DNA of 64,000 bases from positions 248,001 through 312,000 of the forward strand of contig NZ_CP133016.1 in NCBI RefSeq assembly GCF_030866745.1, read 5' to 3'. Under the pieces are notes generated by a model, which saw nothing but the letters and a program-made list of their open reading frames with translations, was not told the DNA's origin and did no database searches. The stretch comes from Sphingomonas flavescens (GTDB lineage Bacteria; Pseudomonadota; Alphaproteobacteria; Sphingomonadales; Sphingomonadaceae). Positions 45,149 to 53,617 of this stretch are shown here, one piece after another (the first letter of the stretch is position 1; each line of letters starts with the position of its first letter). A program made the translations under genes and the position numbers.

Positions 45149-48100
45149 TTAGCGAAGCATGTTGCGGATGCGGTTCGCGAGGTCTTCCACACCGAACGGT
45201 TTCGTCAGCACTTCAAGGGAACGCTCGCCATCGGGCGTCTGGTCCAGCGCACTGCGCGCGTAGCCCGTCGTGAAAAGCACGTTCAATCCTGGTTGCTGAG
45301 CTTTGGCTTCCCGTGCCAAGTCGGCACCCGTACGGCCGCCGGGCAGCACCACATCGGTGAACAGCAAATCGACCTCGCCATGCTCAGCGAGTGCCACGAG
45401 AGCCGTATTGGCGTCGCGCGCTTCTATGACATTGTAGCCAAGGTCGCGCAGCGCCTCCGTCGAAAAGAAGCGCACCTCGTCGTCATCCTCGCATACGAGG
45501 ATGCGCTCGCCGTGCCCGCGCGGCAACTCGGCCTGACCGGGTTCATTGCTCTCCTGGCGAGCCTCGGCGGTCGAGCAGGGAAGATACAGCTCGACCGTTG
45601 TTCCTTCACCAAGCGCAGAGTCGAGCCGCAGCTGTCCGCCGGTCTGGTTCACAAACCCGTAGACCATGGAGAGACCGAGCCCGGTGCCTTGGCCGACTTC
45701 CTTCGTTGAAAAGAACGGTTCGACCGCACGCTGGCGAACCTCTTCGCTCATCCCTTCGCCGTCGTCGCGCACGGTGATCAGAACATAGCACTCTTTGCTT
45801 AATCCAAGTTCCGCGCGTTCGGCATCATCGAGGCGGGTGACGCTGGTACCGATTTCCAGGTGACCGCCGCGCGGCATCGCGTCGCGCGCGTTAATGGCAA
45901 GATTGAGCAGCGCGTTTTCCAGCTGATTGGCATCGACCAGTGCATTGGGGATGCCGCTGCTCAGTTTATTGTCGATGATCACGGTCTCGCCGAGTGTCCG
46001 GTGCAGAAGCTCGGTCATGTCGAGGATCAAGCGATTGACGTCGATTGGACGCGTGTCGAGCGGTTGCCGCCGTGAGAAGGCGAGCAAACGCTTCGTAAGC
46101 GCTGCTGCCCGCTCAGTGCCGCTAAGCGCATTGTTGACCGACCGGCGAAGCTTTTCGTCTTCGGGCGGCAGCAGCCGCTGCATAATCGAAAGGTTTCCGT
46201 GAATGACCTGAAGAAGGTTGTTGAAGTCGTGCGCGATGCCACCGGACAGCTGACCGATGGTTTCCATTTTCTGGGTTTGCCGGAGAGCCTCTTCCACGCG
46301 CGACCGTTGCTGGATTTCCTCCGCGACGCGGCTCTCCAGCGTCTCGTTGAGCGCAGTAAGTGCCTGTTCCGCCTTCATCCGCTGTTCGATCTCGTGCTGG
46401 GCATTGCCGAACAGGCGGGCATTATCGATAGCGATGGCTGCCTGGGCAGCAATGCCTTCCATCAGCTGCTCATGCCGCGCTTCGAAACGGCCCGGTTCAG
46501 GATGGCCGAAGAACAGACCCCCAATGACCTCGCCGGTCCGACCGACGACAGGAACGGCCAGGTAGCTGACGACGGGCAGATGACCTTTCGGCATTCCGAA
46601 GTGCGGATCGCTTTTTCCGTAACGCGGATCCTTCGTGATGTCGTCGGAGCGTACGACGCCCTCGCCGGCAAAGGTGGGCGCGAAGATCGCGGTGTTCCGC
46701 GGCATCGGAAACTGCTCGAAAGCCGACTGCGCAACGCCGCTTAGCGAGTAAAGCATGTAGCTTTCGCCAGCAGGATTGACGACGTTGTAGAAGAAGGCGC
46801 CGAACTGGGCCCCCGTCAATTCCACGCCCGCATCCGTTACGAGCTGGACAACCCGCTGCAGGTCAAGCTCGCCCGCGATGGCCGACCCGGTAGTGTTCAG
46901 AACTTCGAGATTGTGGCTTTCGTCGCGCAGCCGTTGCTCGGTCGCCATGGAGGCGCTGATGTCGATGACCGTCCCGAGAAAGCGGGTGGCAATACGTTCG
47001 CTCCCCTCGCCGGAGAAGACGGAGCGGCCGGTGGCCGAGACCCACCGCTGGATACCATCCTGTAAGCCGATGGTCCGGTACGTAACGCTGTAGGCGCCGG
47101 GCCCGTCCGGACGTAGCGCATTCTGAACAGCCTCGTCAGTCGCGGCGCGGTCATCGGAATGGAGGCCTTGCAGAAAAATGTCATAGGTGATGTCGGCGTC
47201 CGCCGGGAGCCCAAACAGCTCCTTGCAGCGCGCGTCCCAGCGCAGCTCACCGGTCTGCGGATTGAAATCCCATGTGCCGATGTTGGCCGCTTCCGTCGTC
47301 ATGCGAAGACGGTGTTCGCTTTCGCGGAGTTGCTGCTGCGCTACCTGCCGTTCGGTGACGTCGCTACCCTGGACCAGGATACCATTGACCCTTCCGCTAC
47401 CGTCGGTCAGCGGCTGATAGACAAAGTCGACGAAGCGCTCTTCCTCACTCCCGCCGCGGTCGATGAGCACGGGTGTATCCAGTCCGACATACGGTTTGCC
47501 CGAGCGAAACACGTCGTCGAGCAGTTCGAAGAAGCCTTGGCCGGCGATTTCGGGCAGCGCCTCCCGAACGCTCTTGCCAATGACGTCTCGATTGCCGACC
47601 AGTTGCAGGTAAGCCGGATTGGCGACCTCGAACACATGCCCGGGGCCACGCATGACCGCCGTAAAGGTCGGAGACTGGTCGAACATCTGGACGAGACGTT
47701 CTCTGTCTTCCAGCGATCGACGCTCGGATAGAACGCGGTCGGTCGTATCGCTGACGACGCACAGGATACCCGCGACCTTGCCTGCTTCATCAGGGATCGC
47801 CGAGTAGCTGATGTCGAAATAGACCGTCTCCGGATAGCCGTACCGCTCAACGTAAAACTCCCGGTCCTTTGCAAAAACCGTCTGCCCCGTCTCCAGAACG
47901 CTTCGAAGCAGCGGCTCCAGATCGTCCCAGAGTTCGGCCCAATGCTCTCTGGCGGGCCGTCCCAACGCCTTAGGATGGTTGTCACCGATCGCGGGGGCGT
48001 AGGCGTCGTTGTAGATCGCGACATATTCCGGCCCCCAGAACACCACGATCTGAGCGGCCGCGGGCAAGATCAGCCCGACCGTTGTTTTGAGGCTCTGGGG

Positions 48101-48232
48101 CCAGGTATCCGGCGGCCCCACCGGCGAATCGGACCAATCGCGCTCCGCAATCAGGCGCGCCATTTCGCCGCCATCAAAGACGGTGACACCGCGCGATTCT
48201 TGCTGACGCTCAGGCAAACCGGCTTCGGTCAT
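45149..48232 (-). CDS. Multi-PAS/GAF hybrid sensor histidine kinase
   Basis: A 1027-residue cytoplasmic hybrid kinase with no transmembrane segment. Order: PAS-like (about 35-165), PAS (about 175-295), PAS_3 type (about 300-425), GAF (about 440-610), coiled coil, HisKA with His668 in GGIAHDFNNLLQVI, HATPase (about 760-880) with NLAINARDAMPRGG, DDGEGM and GQGTGLGLSMVYGF, and a C-terminal receiver with Asp960 (LLFTDVVLPGG) and Lys in LTKPF. The signal is unknown. A separate response regulator is not adjacent. The gene converges on tRNA-Leu, ten bases away. Confidence 0.93.
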   Translation of the reverse strand: MTEAGLPERQQESRGVTVFDGGEMARLIAERDWSDSPVGPPDTWPQSLKTTVGLILPAAAQIVVFWGPEYVAIYNDAYAPAIGDNHPKALGRPAREHWAELWDDLEPLLRSVLETGQTVFAKDREFYVERYGYPETVYFDISYSAIPDEAGKVAGILCVVSDTTDRVLSERRSLEDRERLVQMFDQSPTFTAVMRGPGHVFEVANPAYLQLVGNRDVIGKSVREALPEIAGQGFFELLDDVFRSGKPYVGLDTPVLIDRGGSEEERFVDFVYQPLTDGSGRVNGILVQGSDVTERQVAQQQLRESEHRLRMTTEAANIGTWDFNPQTGELRWDARCKELFGLPADADITYDIFLQGLHSDDRAATDEAVQNALRPDGPGAYSVTYRTIGLQDGIQRWVSATGRSVFSGEGSERIATRFLGTVIDISASMATEQRLRDESHNLEVLNTTGSAIAGELDLQRVVQLVTDAGVELTGAQFGAFFYNVVNPAGESYMLYSLSGVAQSAFEQFPMPRNTAIFAPTFAGEGVVRSDDITKDPRYGKSDPHFGMPKGHLPVVSYLAVPVVGRTGEVIGGLFFGHPEPGRFEARHEQLMEGIAAQAAIAIDNARLFGNAQHEIEQRMKAEQALTALNETLESRVAEEIQQRSRVEEALRQTQKMETIGQLSGGIAHDFNNLLQVIHGNLSIMQRLLPPEDEKLRRSVNNALSGTERAAALTKRLLAFSRRQPLDTRPIDVNRLILDMTELLHRTLGETVIIDNKLSSGIPNALVDANQLENALLNLAINARDAMPRGGHLEIGTSVTRLDDAERAELGLSKECYVLITVRDDGEGMSEEVRQRAVEPFFSTKEVGQGTGLGLSMVYGFVNQTGGQLRLDSALGEGTTVELYLPCSTAEARQESNEPGQAELPRGHGERILVCEDDDEVRFFSTEALRDLGYNVIEARDANTALVALAEHGEVDLLFTDVVLPGGRTGADLAREAKAQQPGLNVLFTTGYARSALDQTPDGERSLEVLTKPFGVEDLANRIRNMLR

Positions 48233-48367
48233 TCACTCCCCGAAACGACGCTTGACCGCTCAGGGTTACGCCGCGCTTGTTTTCACCAATCATTACGGCA
48301 CCCGAAGGTTCCGGCGCCTTGGCCTATGTCCCTAGCGGCGGCACTGCGGTGACGATATGGTTCATTC

Positions 48368-49591
48368 ATGGACGCGCGCAGCAAGAAGACCAAGGCCCAT
48401 CACTACGATGACGAAGCGCGCGTGATAGCGGAGACGATTACCGCCAAGCGGGACCGCCTACTGGCGTCGCTCACCTTGATTGCCGGAATCGGCGTGGTCG
48501 TTGCGATCCCATTCGCGCTCCGCGCCGGCGCCGAGTTCTTCATGCCGGTCACGGCGGCGCTGGTGGTCGCCATTGCGCTGGTGCCCGCGCTCGAATGGTT
48601 CGAGCGCCGCGGGATACCATCAAAAGCGTCCGCTGGCCTTTGCGTGCTGATCTTCATCGCCTTCGCGATCTTCGCGATTGGCTCAATCGTCGTCCCGGCG
48701 CGCGACTGGGTGGCTCAAATCCCCTCGAAGGTACCGAAGGTGCGCGCCACGCTGGAGCCCGTCATCCAGCTTTACAATCACCTCGACAAGTTCATCAACA
48801 AGACCGCTTCGCAGATCGTGATCTCGCAAGAGCGTACGCAGGCGGTTCACGTTGAGACTCCCAACTCGATGTCCAGCCTGCTGCTGACATCCGCGCCGCA
48901 TTTGCTGATCCAGCTCTTCTTCGCGCTTCTGGTGATCTTCTTCTTTCTCGCCGGATGGACCGCGATGCGGAAGAAAACCATCGTCAGCCGCGGCAGCTTC
49001 GAAGGCGCGCTGACTACGGCCCGCGTCATCCAGCAAGTCGTCGACGCGACATCCACCTATCTGGGCACCATCACGTTGATAAACCTCGGCCTTGGAACAT
49101 TGACCGCACTTGTGCTGTGGTGGATCGGCATGCCGTCCCCGATCATGTGGGGCGGCATCGTCGCGGTTGCCAATTACGTTCCCTATCTAGGGCCGATCGT
49201 TTGCGCGCTGTTGCTGTTCTTTGGCGCGCTGATGACGTTTCCGGACGTCTGGGCTGCCTTGCTTCCACCGGCCGCTTTCATCGGCTTCCACCTTGTCGAG
49301 GCAAATTTCTTCACCCCGATGGTGGTGGGACATCGATTGACGATCAGCCCGCTGTCGATTCTCATCTCCTTGTCCTTTTGGGCCTGGGTGTGGGGAACCA
49401 CCGGGGCGCTGCTCGCAGTGCCGCTTCTGATCATCATGAAGACCGTCTTTTCTGCTGCGGGAACACCGGACATCGCCGGCTTCCTGTTCGAAGACGGTAC
49501 GCTGACTCATGTCGGCGACCCCGACGAAGAAGAAGTGGATGAACGGCAGGAAATGCGACCGGCGATGGTTGACACCTCCAAGGCCCCCTAA
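48368..49591 (+). CDS. AI-2E family transporter (PerM/TqsA-like)
   Basis: A 407-residue membrane protein with about eight transmembrane segments in the 2-4-2 pattern of the family. Landmarks are FALRAGAEFFMPVTAALVVAIALVPALEW (start of core), LGTLTALVLWWIGMPSPIMWGGIVAVANYVPYLGP (NYVPYLGP signature) and VGHRLTISPLSILISLSFWAWVWG (quoted in parts). Family members export autoinducer-2 or act as Na+/H+ antiporters; the substrate cannot be assigned here. The C-terminal tail is acidic and cytoplasmic. Confidence 0.9.
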   Translation: MDARSKKTKAHHYDDEARVIAETITAKRDRLLASLTLIAGIGVVVAIPFALRAGAEFFMPVTAALVVAIALVPALEWFERRGIPSKASAGLCVLIFIAFAIFAIGSIVVPARDWVAQIPSKVPKVRATLEPVIQLYNHLDKFINKTASQIVISQERTQAVHVETPNSMSSLLLTSAPHLLIQLFFALLVIFFFLAGWTAMRKKTIVSRGSFEGALTTARVIQQVVDATSTYLGTITLINLGLGTLTALVLWWIGMPSPIMWGGIVAVANYVPYLGPIVCALLLFFGALMTFPDVWAALLPPAAFIGFHLVEANFFTPMVVGHRLTISPLSILISLSFWAWVWGTTGALLAVPLLIIMKTVFSAAGTPDIAGFLFEDGTLTHVGDPDEEEVDERQEMRPAMVDTSKAP

Positions 49592-49614
49592 TAGGTGCCC
49601 GCCCACGCCAAAAC

Positions 49615-49691
<77 letters not shown>

Positions 49692-49730
49692 CTTTCCACA
49701 AGGAATGGGAGTGGATACCGTCCGAAACGG

Positions 49731-50453
49731 ATGGGCGATCGTTCAGCATATGAAGTGTTGGGTCTCGAGCCCGAAGCCGACGATGCCGCGATCGAGCGCG
49801 CTTACCGGCAACTTATAAAGCGGTTCCATCCGGATCGGGGTGGCGATGCGTCGCGCGCGATGGAGATCAATCGCGCATACGGCGAGCTCAGGCGCGACCG
49901 TAACCTGCGGGATCCCCTCGACTTCAACGAGATCGACGAGGAACGGGCAGGGGGAAGCAGAGCCTGGCTATGGCTTGCGCTAGTGCTCGCCGGTTCCAGC
50001 ATATTTCTTGTGCTGCAGAGCGCTCCGCCGCTGGACGTCGCGAAAAATAATTTTCCGATGAGCAGGGGGGTGACGACCAGAGTGTCGCCAAGTCCGATGA
50101 ACCGGCCACTCGAGGTTAGGGAGATCGACCGGTCGGCCGCCGAGGCTCAGCACCTGAAGCAAACGAGCGATGAACTGGGTCTCGCCGCACACAGTCGCGC
50201 TTGTCAAGCAATGCTGCGTGACCAGCCTACGATCGCGCGATTTGACCGTTGCGTCGCCTTTGATTCCGCGGTCGTCCAACTGCAGGATCGCGATCCCTTA
50301 CGTGACCAGGGCCCCTTCAGCGAATTGGCGGTGACTGGCCGGGTAAGAAGCGCGGCAGCATTGCTTTCGGACGATGCGGTCGGCGCGGACGCTCGGCAGG
50401 ACGGGATCCGGCGGCAAGTCGAGCGGGACCTGCGTCCCGCGATTGCCAACTAG
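49731..50453 (+). CDS. Membrane-anchored J-domain protein
   Basis: 240 residues. The N-terminal J domain (about 5-60) has YEVLGLEPEADDAAIERAYR and the DnaK-stimulating HPD at 33-35 (KRFHPDRGGD). One transmembrane helix follows (about 77-95, AWLWLALVLAGSSIFLVLQ). The remaining 140 residues, presumably periplasmic if the J domain is cytoplasmic, match nothing I recognise; two Cys are present (SRACQAM, FDRCVAF). It probably recruits DnaK to the membrane. It lies 39 bases after tRNA-Asp, and its stop shares CTAG with the convergent hydrolase gene. Confidence 0.8.
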   Translation: MGDRSAYEVLGLEPEADDAAIERAYRQLIKRFHPDRGGDASRAMEINRAYGELRRDRNLRDPLDFNEIDEERAGGSRAWLWLALVLAGSSIFLVLQSAPPLDVAKNNFPMSRGVTTRVSPSPMNRPLEVREIDRSAAEAQHLKQTSDELGLAAHSRACQAMLRDQPTIARFDRCVAFDSAVVQLQDRDPLRDQGPFSELAVTGRVRSAAALLSDDAVGADARQDGIRRQVERDLRPAIAN

Positions 50454-51562
50454 CGCTGAGCGGTTGCACCCGAGGCGCTCACGGGCGCAGTGGATGTTCC
50501 AAGCGGCTGCTGATTGTCCGCAACGGTATCGCTCGAAAGCGACCATTTGAGGTTGTCGGACGCCGCGAACTTGCTCGAATAATCTTCGTGCTTGACGTCA
50601 TCCGCGGCCTTGCGCGCCGCGAGATTGAAGCGGACAGCCACGCGCTTGTCGCCGCGCAGCGAAGGCGCGAGCTTGAGCGCTTCGGCACCGGGAATTGCTT
50701 CGATCGCCTTCGCGACCTGGTTTTCGCCATAGGCGGGAATGATATGCGGGACCGCAAGCGCCGCGGTGCGCAGCGCTGCGGCATTGGGCTCTCGGCCGTC
50801 ATAGACTTTCGCGAACACCGACGGCTGGCCCCAGTTTCCCGCCCATCGATAGAACAGGTGGGCGCCGACGATGGCGTTCTTCGTCATTGAGGAAGCCCAA
50901 TAGGGCACGACATAATTGGCGTGATAATGCGTCGCCCAGCCGACCGGTGCATAGGTCGCACCGTTCAGCGCCTGCTCCGCGATGAGCTTTGCGCGACGCC
51001 AGCCGTCGGCATCGGGCTGGCGATTGAGTGACCCGTCGCACGTGAACGTGAACTGGCAACCGGTCGCGCGGGTCGATCCCTCGTACACGACTCCGCAAAC
51101 GCTGCCAGGGAAGGCCGGATGGCGGACGCGGTTCAGCACGACCTGGGCAACGGCGCGGCCGCCGTCCGCATCCTGATTGCCGGCCTCATAATATACGGCG
51201 CTGGCCAGGCAGTTCAGGGCCTGCGCATGGGCCGATGCGTTCCCAGCAAAACGGAACGGGGCAGCGATCGGGTTCGGGCCGCTCGTGACCGGTATCTCGG
51301 CATTGACCTTCAGCGCCTGCTCGGGTGCGAGCTGCTTCATGATCAGTGGCGGCGGAGCAGGGGGCGCCGCCCGGACCTCCGGCGGAGCTCCCGGCGTGAC
51401 GAGGGTTGCCGCTGCGGCTGAAAGCGCAACCAGCCCGAAGAGCCCAACCCCCAGCGTACCACGCGGGTGGTGATGAAAAAGCGCAAGACCACGCTCCCGC
51501 GCGCGACGTGTCGCGCTGCGAAGCCCGTCGAGCGGGCGAGCTAGGGTCACTGCTGAAGTCAT
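50450..51562 (-). CDS. SleB-type cell-wall hydrolase
   Basis: A 370-residue protein with an N-terminal transmembrane or uncleaved signal helix (about 35-57, GTLGVGLFGLVALSAAAATL) and a Pro-rich linker. Its Hydrolase_2 (SleB) domain spans about 112-245: NCLASAVYYEAGNQDADGGRAV (catalytic Glu126, in part), VLNRVRHPAFPGSVCGVVYEG, CQFTFTCDGS and THYHANYVVPYW. Homologues cleave peptidoglycan during spore germination in Bacillus; in non-sporulating alphaproteobacteria it would serve wall remodelling. The C-terminal 120 residues are unassigned. Confidence 0.87.
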   Translation of the reverse strand: MTSAVTLARPLDGLRSATRRARERGLALFHHHPRGTLGVGLFGLVALSAAAATLVTPGAPPEVRAAPPAPPPLIMKQLAPEQALKVNAEIPVTSGPNPIAAPFRFAGNASAHAQALNCLASAVYYEAGNQDADGGRAVAQVVLNRVRHPAFPGSVCGVVYEGSTRATGCQFTFTCDGSLNRQPDADGWRRAKLIAEQALNGATYAPVGWATHYHANYVVPYWASSMTKNAIVGAHLFYRWAGNWGQPSVFAKVYDGREPNAAALRTAALAVPHIIPAYGENQVAKAIEAIPGAEALKLAPSLRGDKRVAVRFNLAARKAADDVKHEDYSSKFAASDNLKWSLSSDTVADNQQPLGTSTAPVSASGATAQR

Positions 51563-51608
51563 TTGTCGTGCTATACCTAACTAATACACCAAATTCAAAT
51601 CGGCTGCT

Positions 51609-51830
51609 TCAACCGGCGCGGAAGGAGCCAGTCTGGATCCATCTTACCAACGGTTTCAGCGGGATAATCCACGCTATTCCCATAAATAGATAGAATGGCG
51701 CCTGAATGAGAACAGGCCATTGCCCGACGACATGGGCGAGTCCTGCGACAAACGTCGCCCAGACGACGATGAGCAACAGGATCAGTGCAATTCCCGGCAA
51801 GGTGCGGGAAGAGGGTTGAGGTGCCGCCAT
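51609..51830 (-). CDS. DUF2842 small membrane protein
   Basis: 73 residues with two transmembrane helices (TLPGIALILLLIVVWATFVA and the segment around IQAPFYLFMGIAWIIPLKPL). The end IIPLKPLVRWIQTG matches DUF2842, a family restricted largely to alphaproteobacteria. No function is known. Confidence 0.8.
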   Translation of the reverse strand: MAAPQPSSRTLPGIALILLLIVVWATFVAGLAHVVGQWPVLIQAPFYLFMGIAWIIPLKPLVRWIQTGSFRAG

Positions 51831-51875
51831 GAGGCGCGGCGCCTAGCATAGCGCCAGTGGAAAAGCGCGTGCCCT

Positions 51876-52025
51876 TTATTCGCAGATGGTCGGCGCCGAC
51901 GGGCCTTGCGCGGAAGCGTAGCAATTGCCCGCCGCGGCATCGGCACGGTTTTCCCCGCGCATGGCAGCGAATAGCCCGCCGCTAATGGCCAGGATGACGA
52001 CCACAGTGATGACCTTGGTACGCAT
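51876..52025 (-). CDS. Small exported or membrane peptide
   Basis: A 49-residue frame from ATG 52025: a hydrophobic N-terminus (MRTKVITVVVILAISGGLFA) then a short tail with two Cys (GNCYASAQGPSAPTICE). The frame is open further upstream to 52145, but the basic-plus-hydrophobic start fits here. It may be a tiny periplasmic disulfide-bonded peptide. I do not recognise it, and it could be non-coding. Confidence 0.45.
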   Translation of the reverse strand: MRTKVITVVVILAISGGLFAAMRGENRADAAAGNCYASAQGPSAPTICE

Positions 52026-52181
52026 GAAAAGCCCCTGATCGCAGCCGGAAGCTCCGAGCGGCGATGCTAACGCAATAACATTCAAGGGACGGTAAACGAA
52101 GGGTAATGGTGACCGATTTTCCTCGATCGCTGCCAACAGCAGCAATCTCTGCGCGACTGTGACAATCGGGCCACGCAGCGG

Positions 52182-52811
52182 TCAGCGATGGAAGATCTCG
52201 ACCCCCCCAGGACTGGCGAAGGCGTCGAGCGGGATATCCCACTCGTCTGCCGGAATGATGTCCGCAATGCGCTGCATCGACCATCCGACGCCGATCAGCC
52301 GTGCCCCGCTCTTTTTAAGCCGAACGAGCGCGCGGTCATAATGACCCTTGCCGCGTCCGAGCCGCGTGCCCGACGCGTCGATGGCGATCAGCGGGATGAG
52401 GATCAGGTCAGGTTCGACGACGGGGGCGCTGCGCTTGGGCTGCATGATCCCGAAAGGCCCAGCTTGAAGCGGATCGCCAGCGCGAAACTTGAACGGCTTC
52501 CCGGGATCGTCGAACGCCGGGAACGCGACGATCCGCCCAATTGCGCGCGCCTCTTCGATCGCCAGCTGCGGGCTGATCTCCGACCCCATCGGTGCGTAGC
52601 CGCCGACCACTTTCGCCTCCGCGCACAGAGAGGTGAGATGCTCGGCGAGCTGCTGCTCGGCCAGCGTCCGCTCTCCGTCCGACAAGGTCCGCACGAATGC
52701 TTTGCGCGCGTCGAGCGCGGCACGGCGCAGCGCGTCCTTGCCGAGCGGCTCGATCTGCGGTTCCAGGCGTGGGCCGGGGCCGCGAAAGAAGGGAGGTGAC
52801 GGGACCACCAT
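52182..52811 (-). CDS. fau: 5-formyltetrahydrofolate cyclo-ligase
   Basis: Converts 5-formyl-tetrahydrofolate to methenyl-tetrahydrofolate with ATP. ATG 52811 (or GTG 52808) is chosen; the frame stays open to 52913 but that part is taken by the 6S RNA. Seen are ALRRAALDARKAFVRTLSD, GYAPMGSEISPQ and the signature IDASGTRLGRGKGHYDRAL with the ATP-binding GRGKGHYDR. The N-terminal 20 residues are unusual. The zapA-6S RNA-fau order matches Escherichia coli zapA-ssrS-ygfA. Confidence 0.92.
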   Translation of the reverse strand: MVVPSPPFFRGPGPRLEPQIEPLGKDALRRAALDARKAFVRTLSDGERTLAEQQLAEHLTSLCAEAKVVGGYAPMGSEISPQLAIEEARAIGRIVAFPAFDDPGKPFKFRAGDPLQAGPFGIMQPKRSAPVVEPDLILIPLIAIDASGTRLGRGKGHYDRALVRLKKSGARLIGVGWSMQRIADIIPADEWDIPLDAFASPGGVEIFHR

Positions 52812-52814
52812 GGC

Positions 52815-52972
52815 CGTTTGCCCTAAAATCCTCTGACGCCAAAACGTCAGGTGGGCGCCATATGCTCCCGACCCGGCGGAAAACCGCATGATCGGGGCAG
52901 GGACAGCTCCCAAGTGGAGTGAATCGCCTCAGGGATTTTCCGAAGGCTCGCACCAGGCAGTGCCCGTCACGT
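52815..52972 (-). ncRNA. ssrS: 6S RNA (RNA polymerase regulator)
   Basis: Called from position and structure: it lies between zapA and fau, as in many proteobacteria, and folds as a closed rod. On the minus strand AAATCC-CTGA (from 52938) pairs with TCAG-A-GGATTT (to 52825) with one bulged A. Inside are GCGG-TTTT-CCGC flanked by CCCGA/TCGGG, and TGACG-TTTTGG-CGTCA. An outer GTGACGGG / CCCGTCAC pairing (52963-52970 with 52797-52804) could extend the rod into the fau start. The exact ends are uncertain. Confidence 0.65.
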
Positions 52973-52978
52973 CCTGAT

Positions 52979-53308
52979 TTAGGAGGTCGCGGCGTCCTGC
53001 TCAAGCGCCTGCGCCAGCGATTCGAGCCGGTCCGCCAACGCTCCGGCGCGCATGATCAGCGCCGGGTCCGGCCGTGCGGGCGGCGGCGGCGCATTTTCGT
53101 CGCGTGGCTTGTCTATCAGTTGGTCCGCCAGCAGCAGCGACGCGAACAGGAATTGCCGCGCCTCGCTCAGCGTCCCCAAGCCGGCGAGCGCTTCGCGGCT
53201 CTTGCCGTCGACCAAGCGCGCCGCGCTGCGCAGATTGTCTTCCTCGCCCTCGCGGCAGGCGACCTGGTAGGTGCGCCCCGCGATCGTCAGATCAACCATC
53301 GTCGCCAT
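52979..53308 (-). CDS. zapA: Cell division protein ZapA
   Basis: A 109-residue FtsZ-bundling protein. The N-terminal VDLTIAGRTYQVACREGEED and LRSAARLVDGKSREAL fit ZapA, followed by a long coiled-coil helix (AGALADRLESLAQALEQD). The ATG overlaps by one base with the stop of the coiled-coil gene upstream (TGATG), so the two are coupled. Confidence 0.92.
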   Translation of the reverse strand: MATMVDLTIAGRTYQVACREGEEDNLRSAARLVDGKSREALAGLGTLSEARQFLFASLLLADQLIDKPRDENAPPPPARPDPALIMRAGALADRLESLAQALEQDAATS

Positions 53309-53481
53309 CAGGCCGCGGCCTGCCGGATCAGCTCGTCGAGCTCTTCGACGACTTCGCGCACTTTGGCACGCAGTTCTTCGTCGCGCATCACCGGCGGCTG
53401 CCGATGGGAAAGGCTACGCTCGATCCGCTGCAGCGCGCGTTCCGCCCGCTCCAGCGCCGCTACAATCTCGCTGTCGTCCAT
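53308..53481 (-). CDS. Small coiled-coil protein coupled to zapA
   Basis: A 57-residue protein from ATG 53481 (MDDSEIVAALERAERALQRI). The frame is open upstream to 53616 but only this part looks protein-like. It is almost entirely helical with heptad-like Leu/Ile/Val spacing and two segments, ALERAERALQRIERSL and RDEELRAKVREVVEELDELI. Its coupling to zapA suggests a divisome partner, by analogy with the small coiled-coil ZapB, but there is no recognisable sequence match. Confidence 0.65.
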   Translation of the reverse strand: MDDSEIVAALERAERALQRIERSLSHRQPPVMRDEELRAKVREVVEELDELIRQAAA

Positions 53482-53617
53482 CCCAATCCGCCTAAGCACA
53501 TCGGCAATCGCGGGCAAGCGCCGCCCGTGCATTTTCCGCTGCACTTTGACGCGGCGGGCAGTGCCGCTAAGGGAGCCGCAACGTCGCCCGGACTGCCGGG
53601 TGAGCAGCCCCCGCACG

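Noticed and set aside
52919..53617. Upstream open extension of the transketolase frame (about 233 codons)
   Set aside because: It covers zapA, its coiled-coil neighbour and part of the 6S RNA in antisense, has low-complexity composition, and transketolase homology starts only at 53618-53627.
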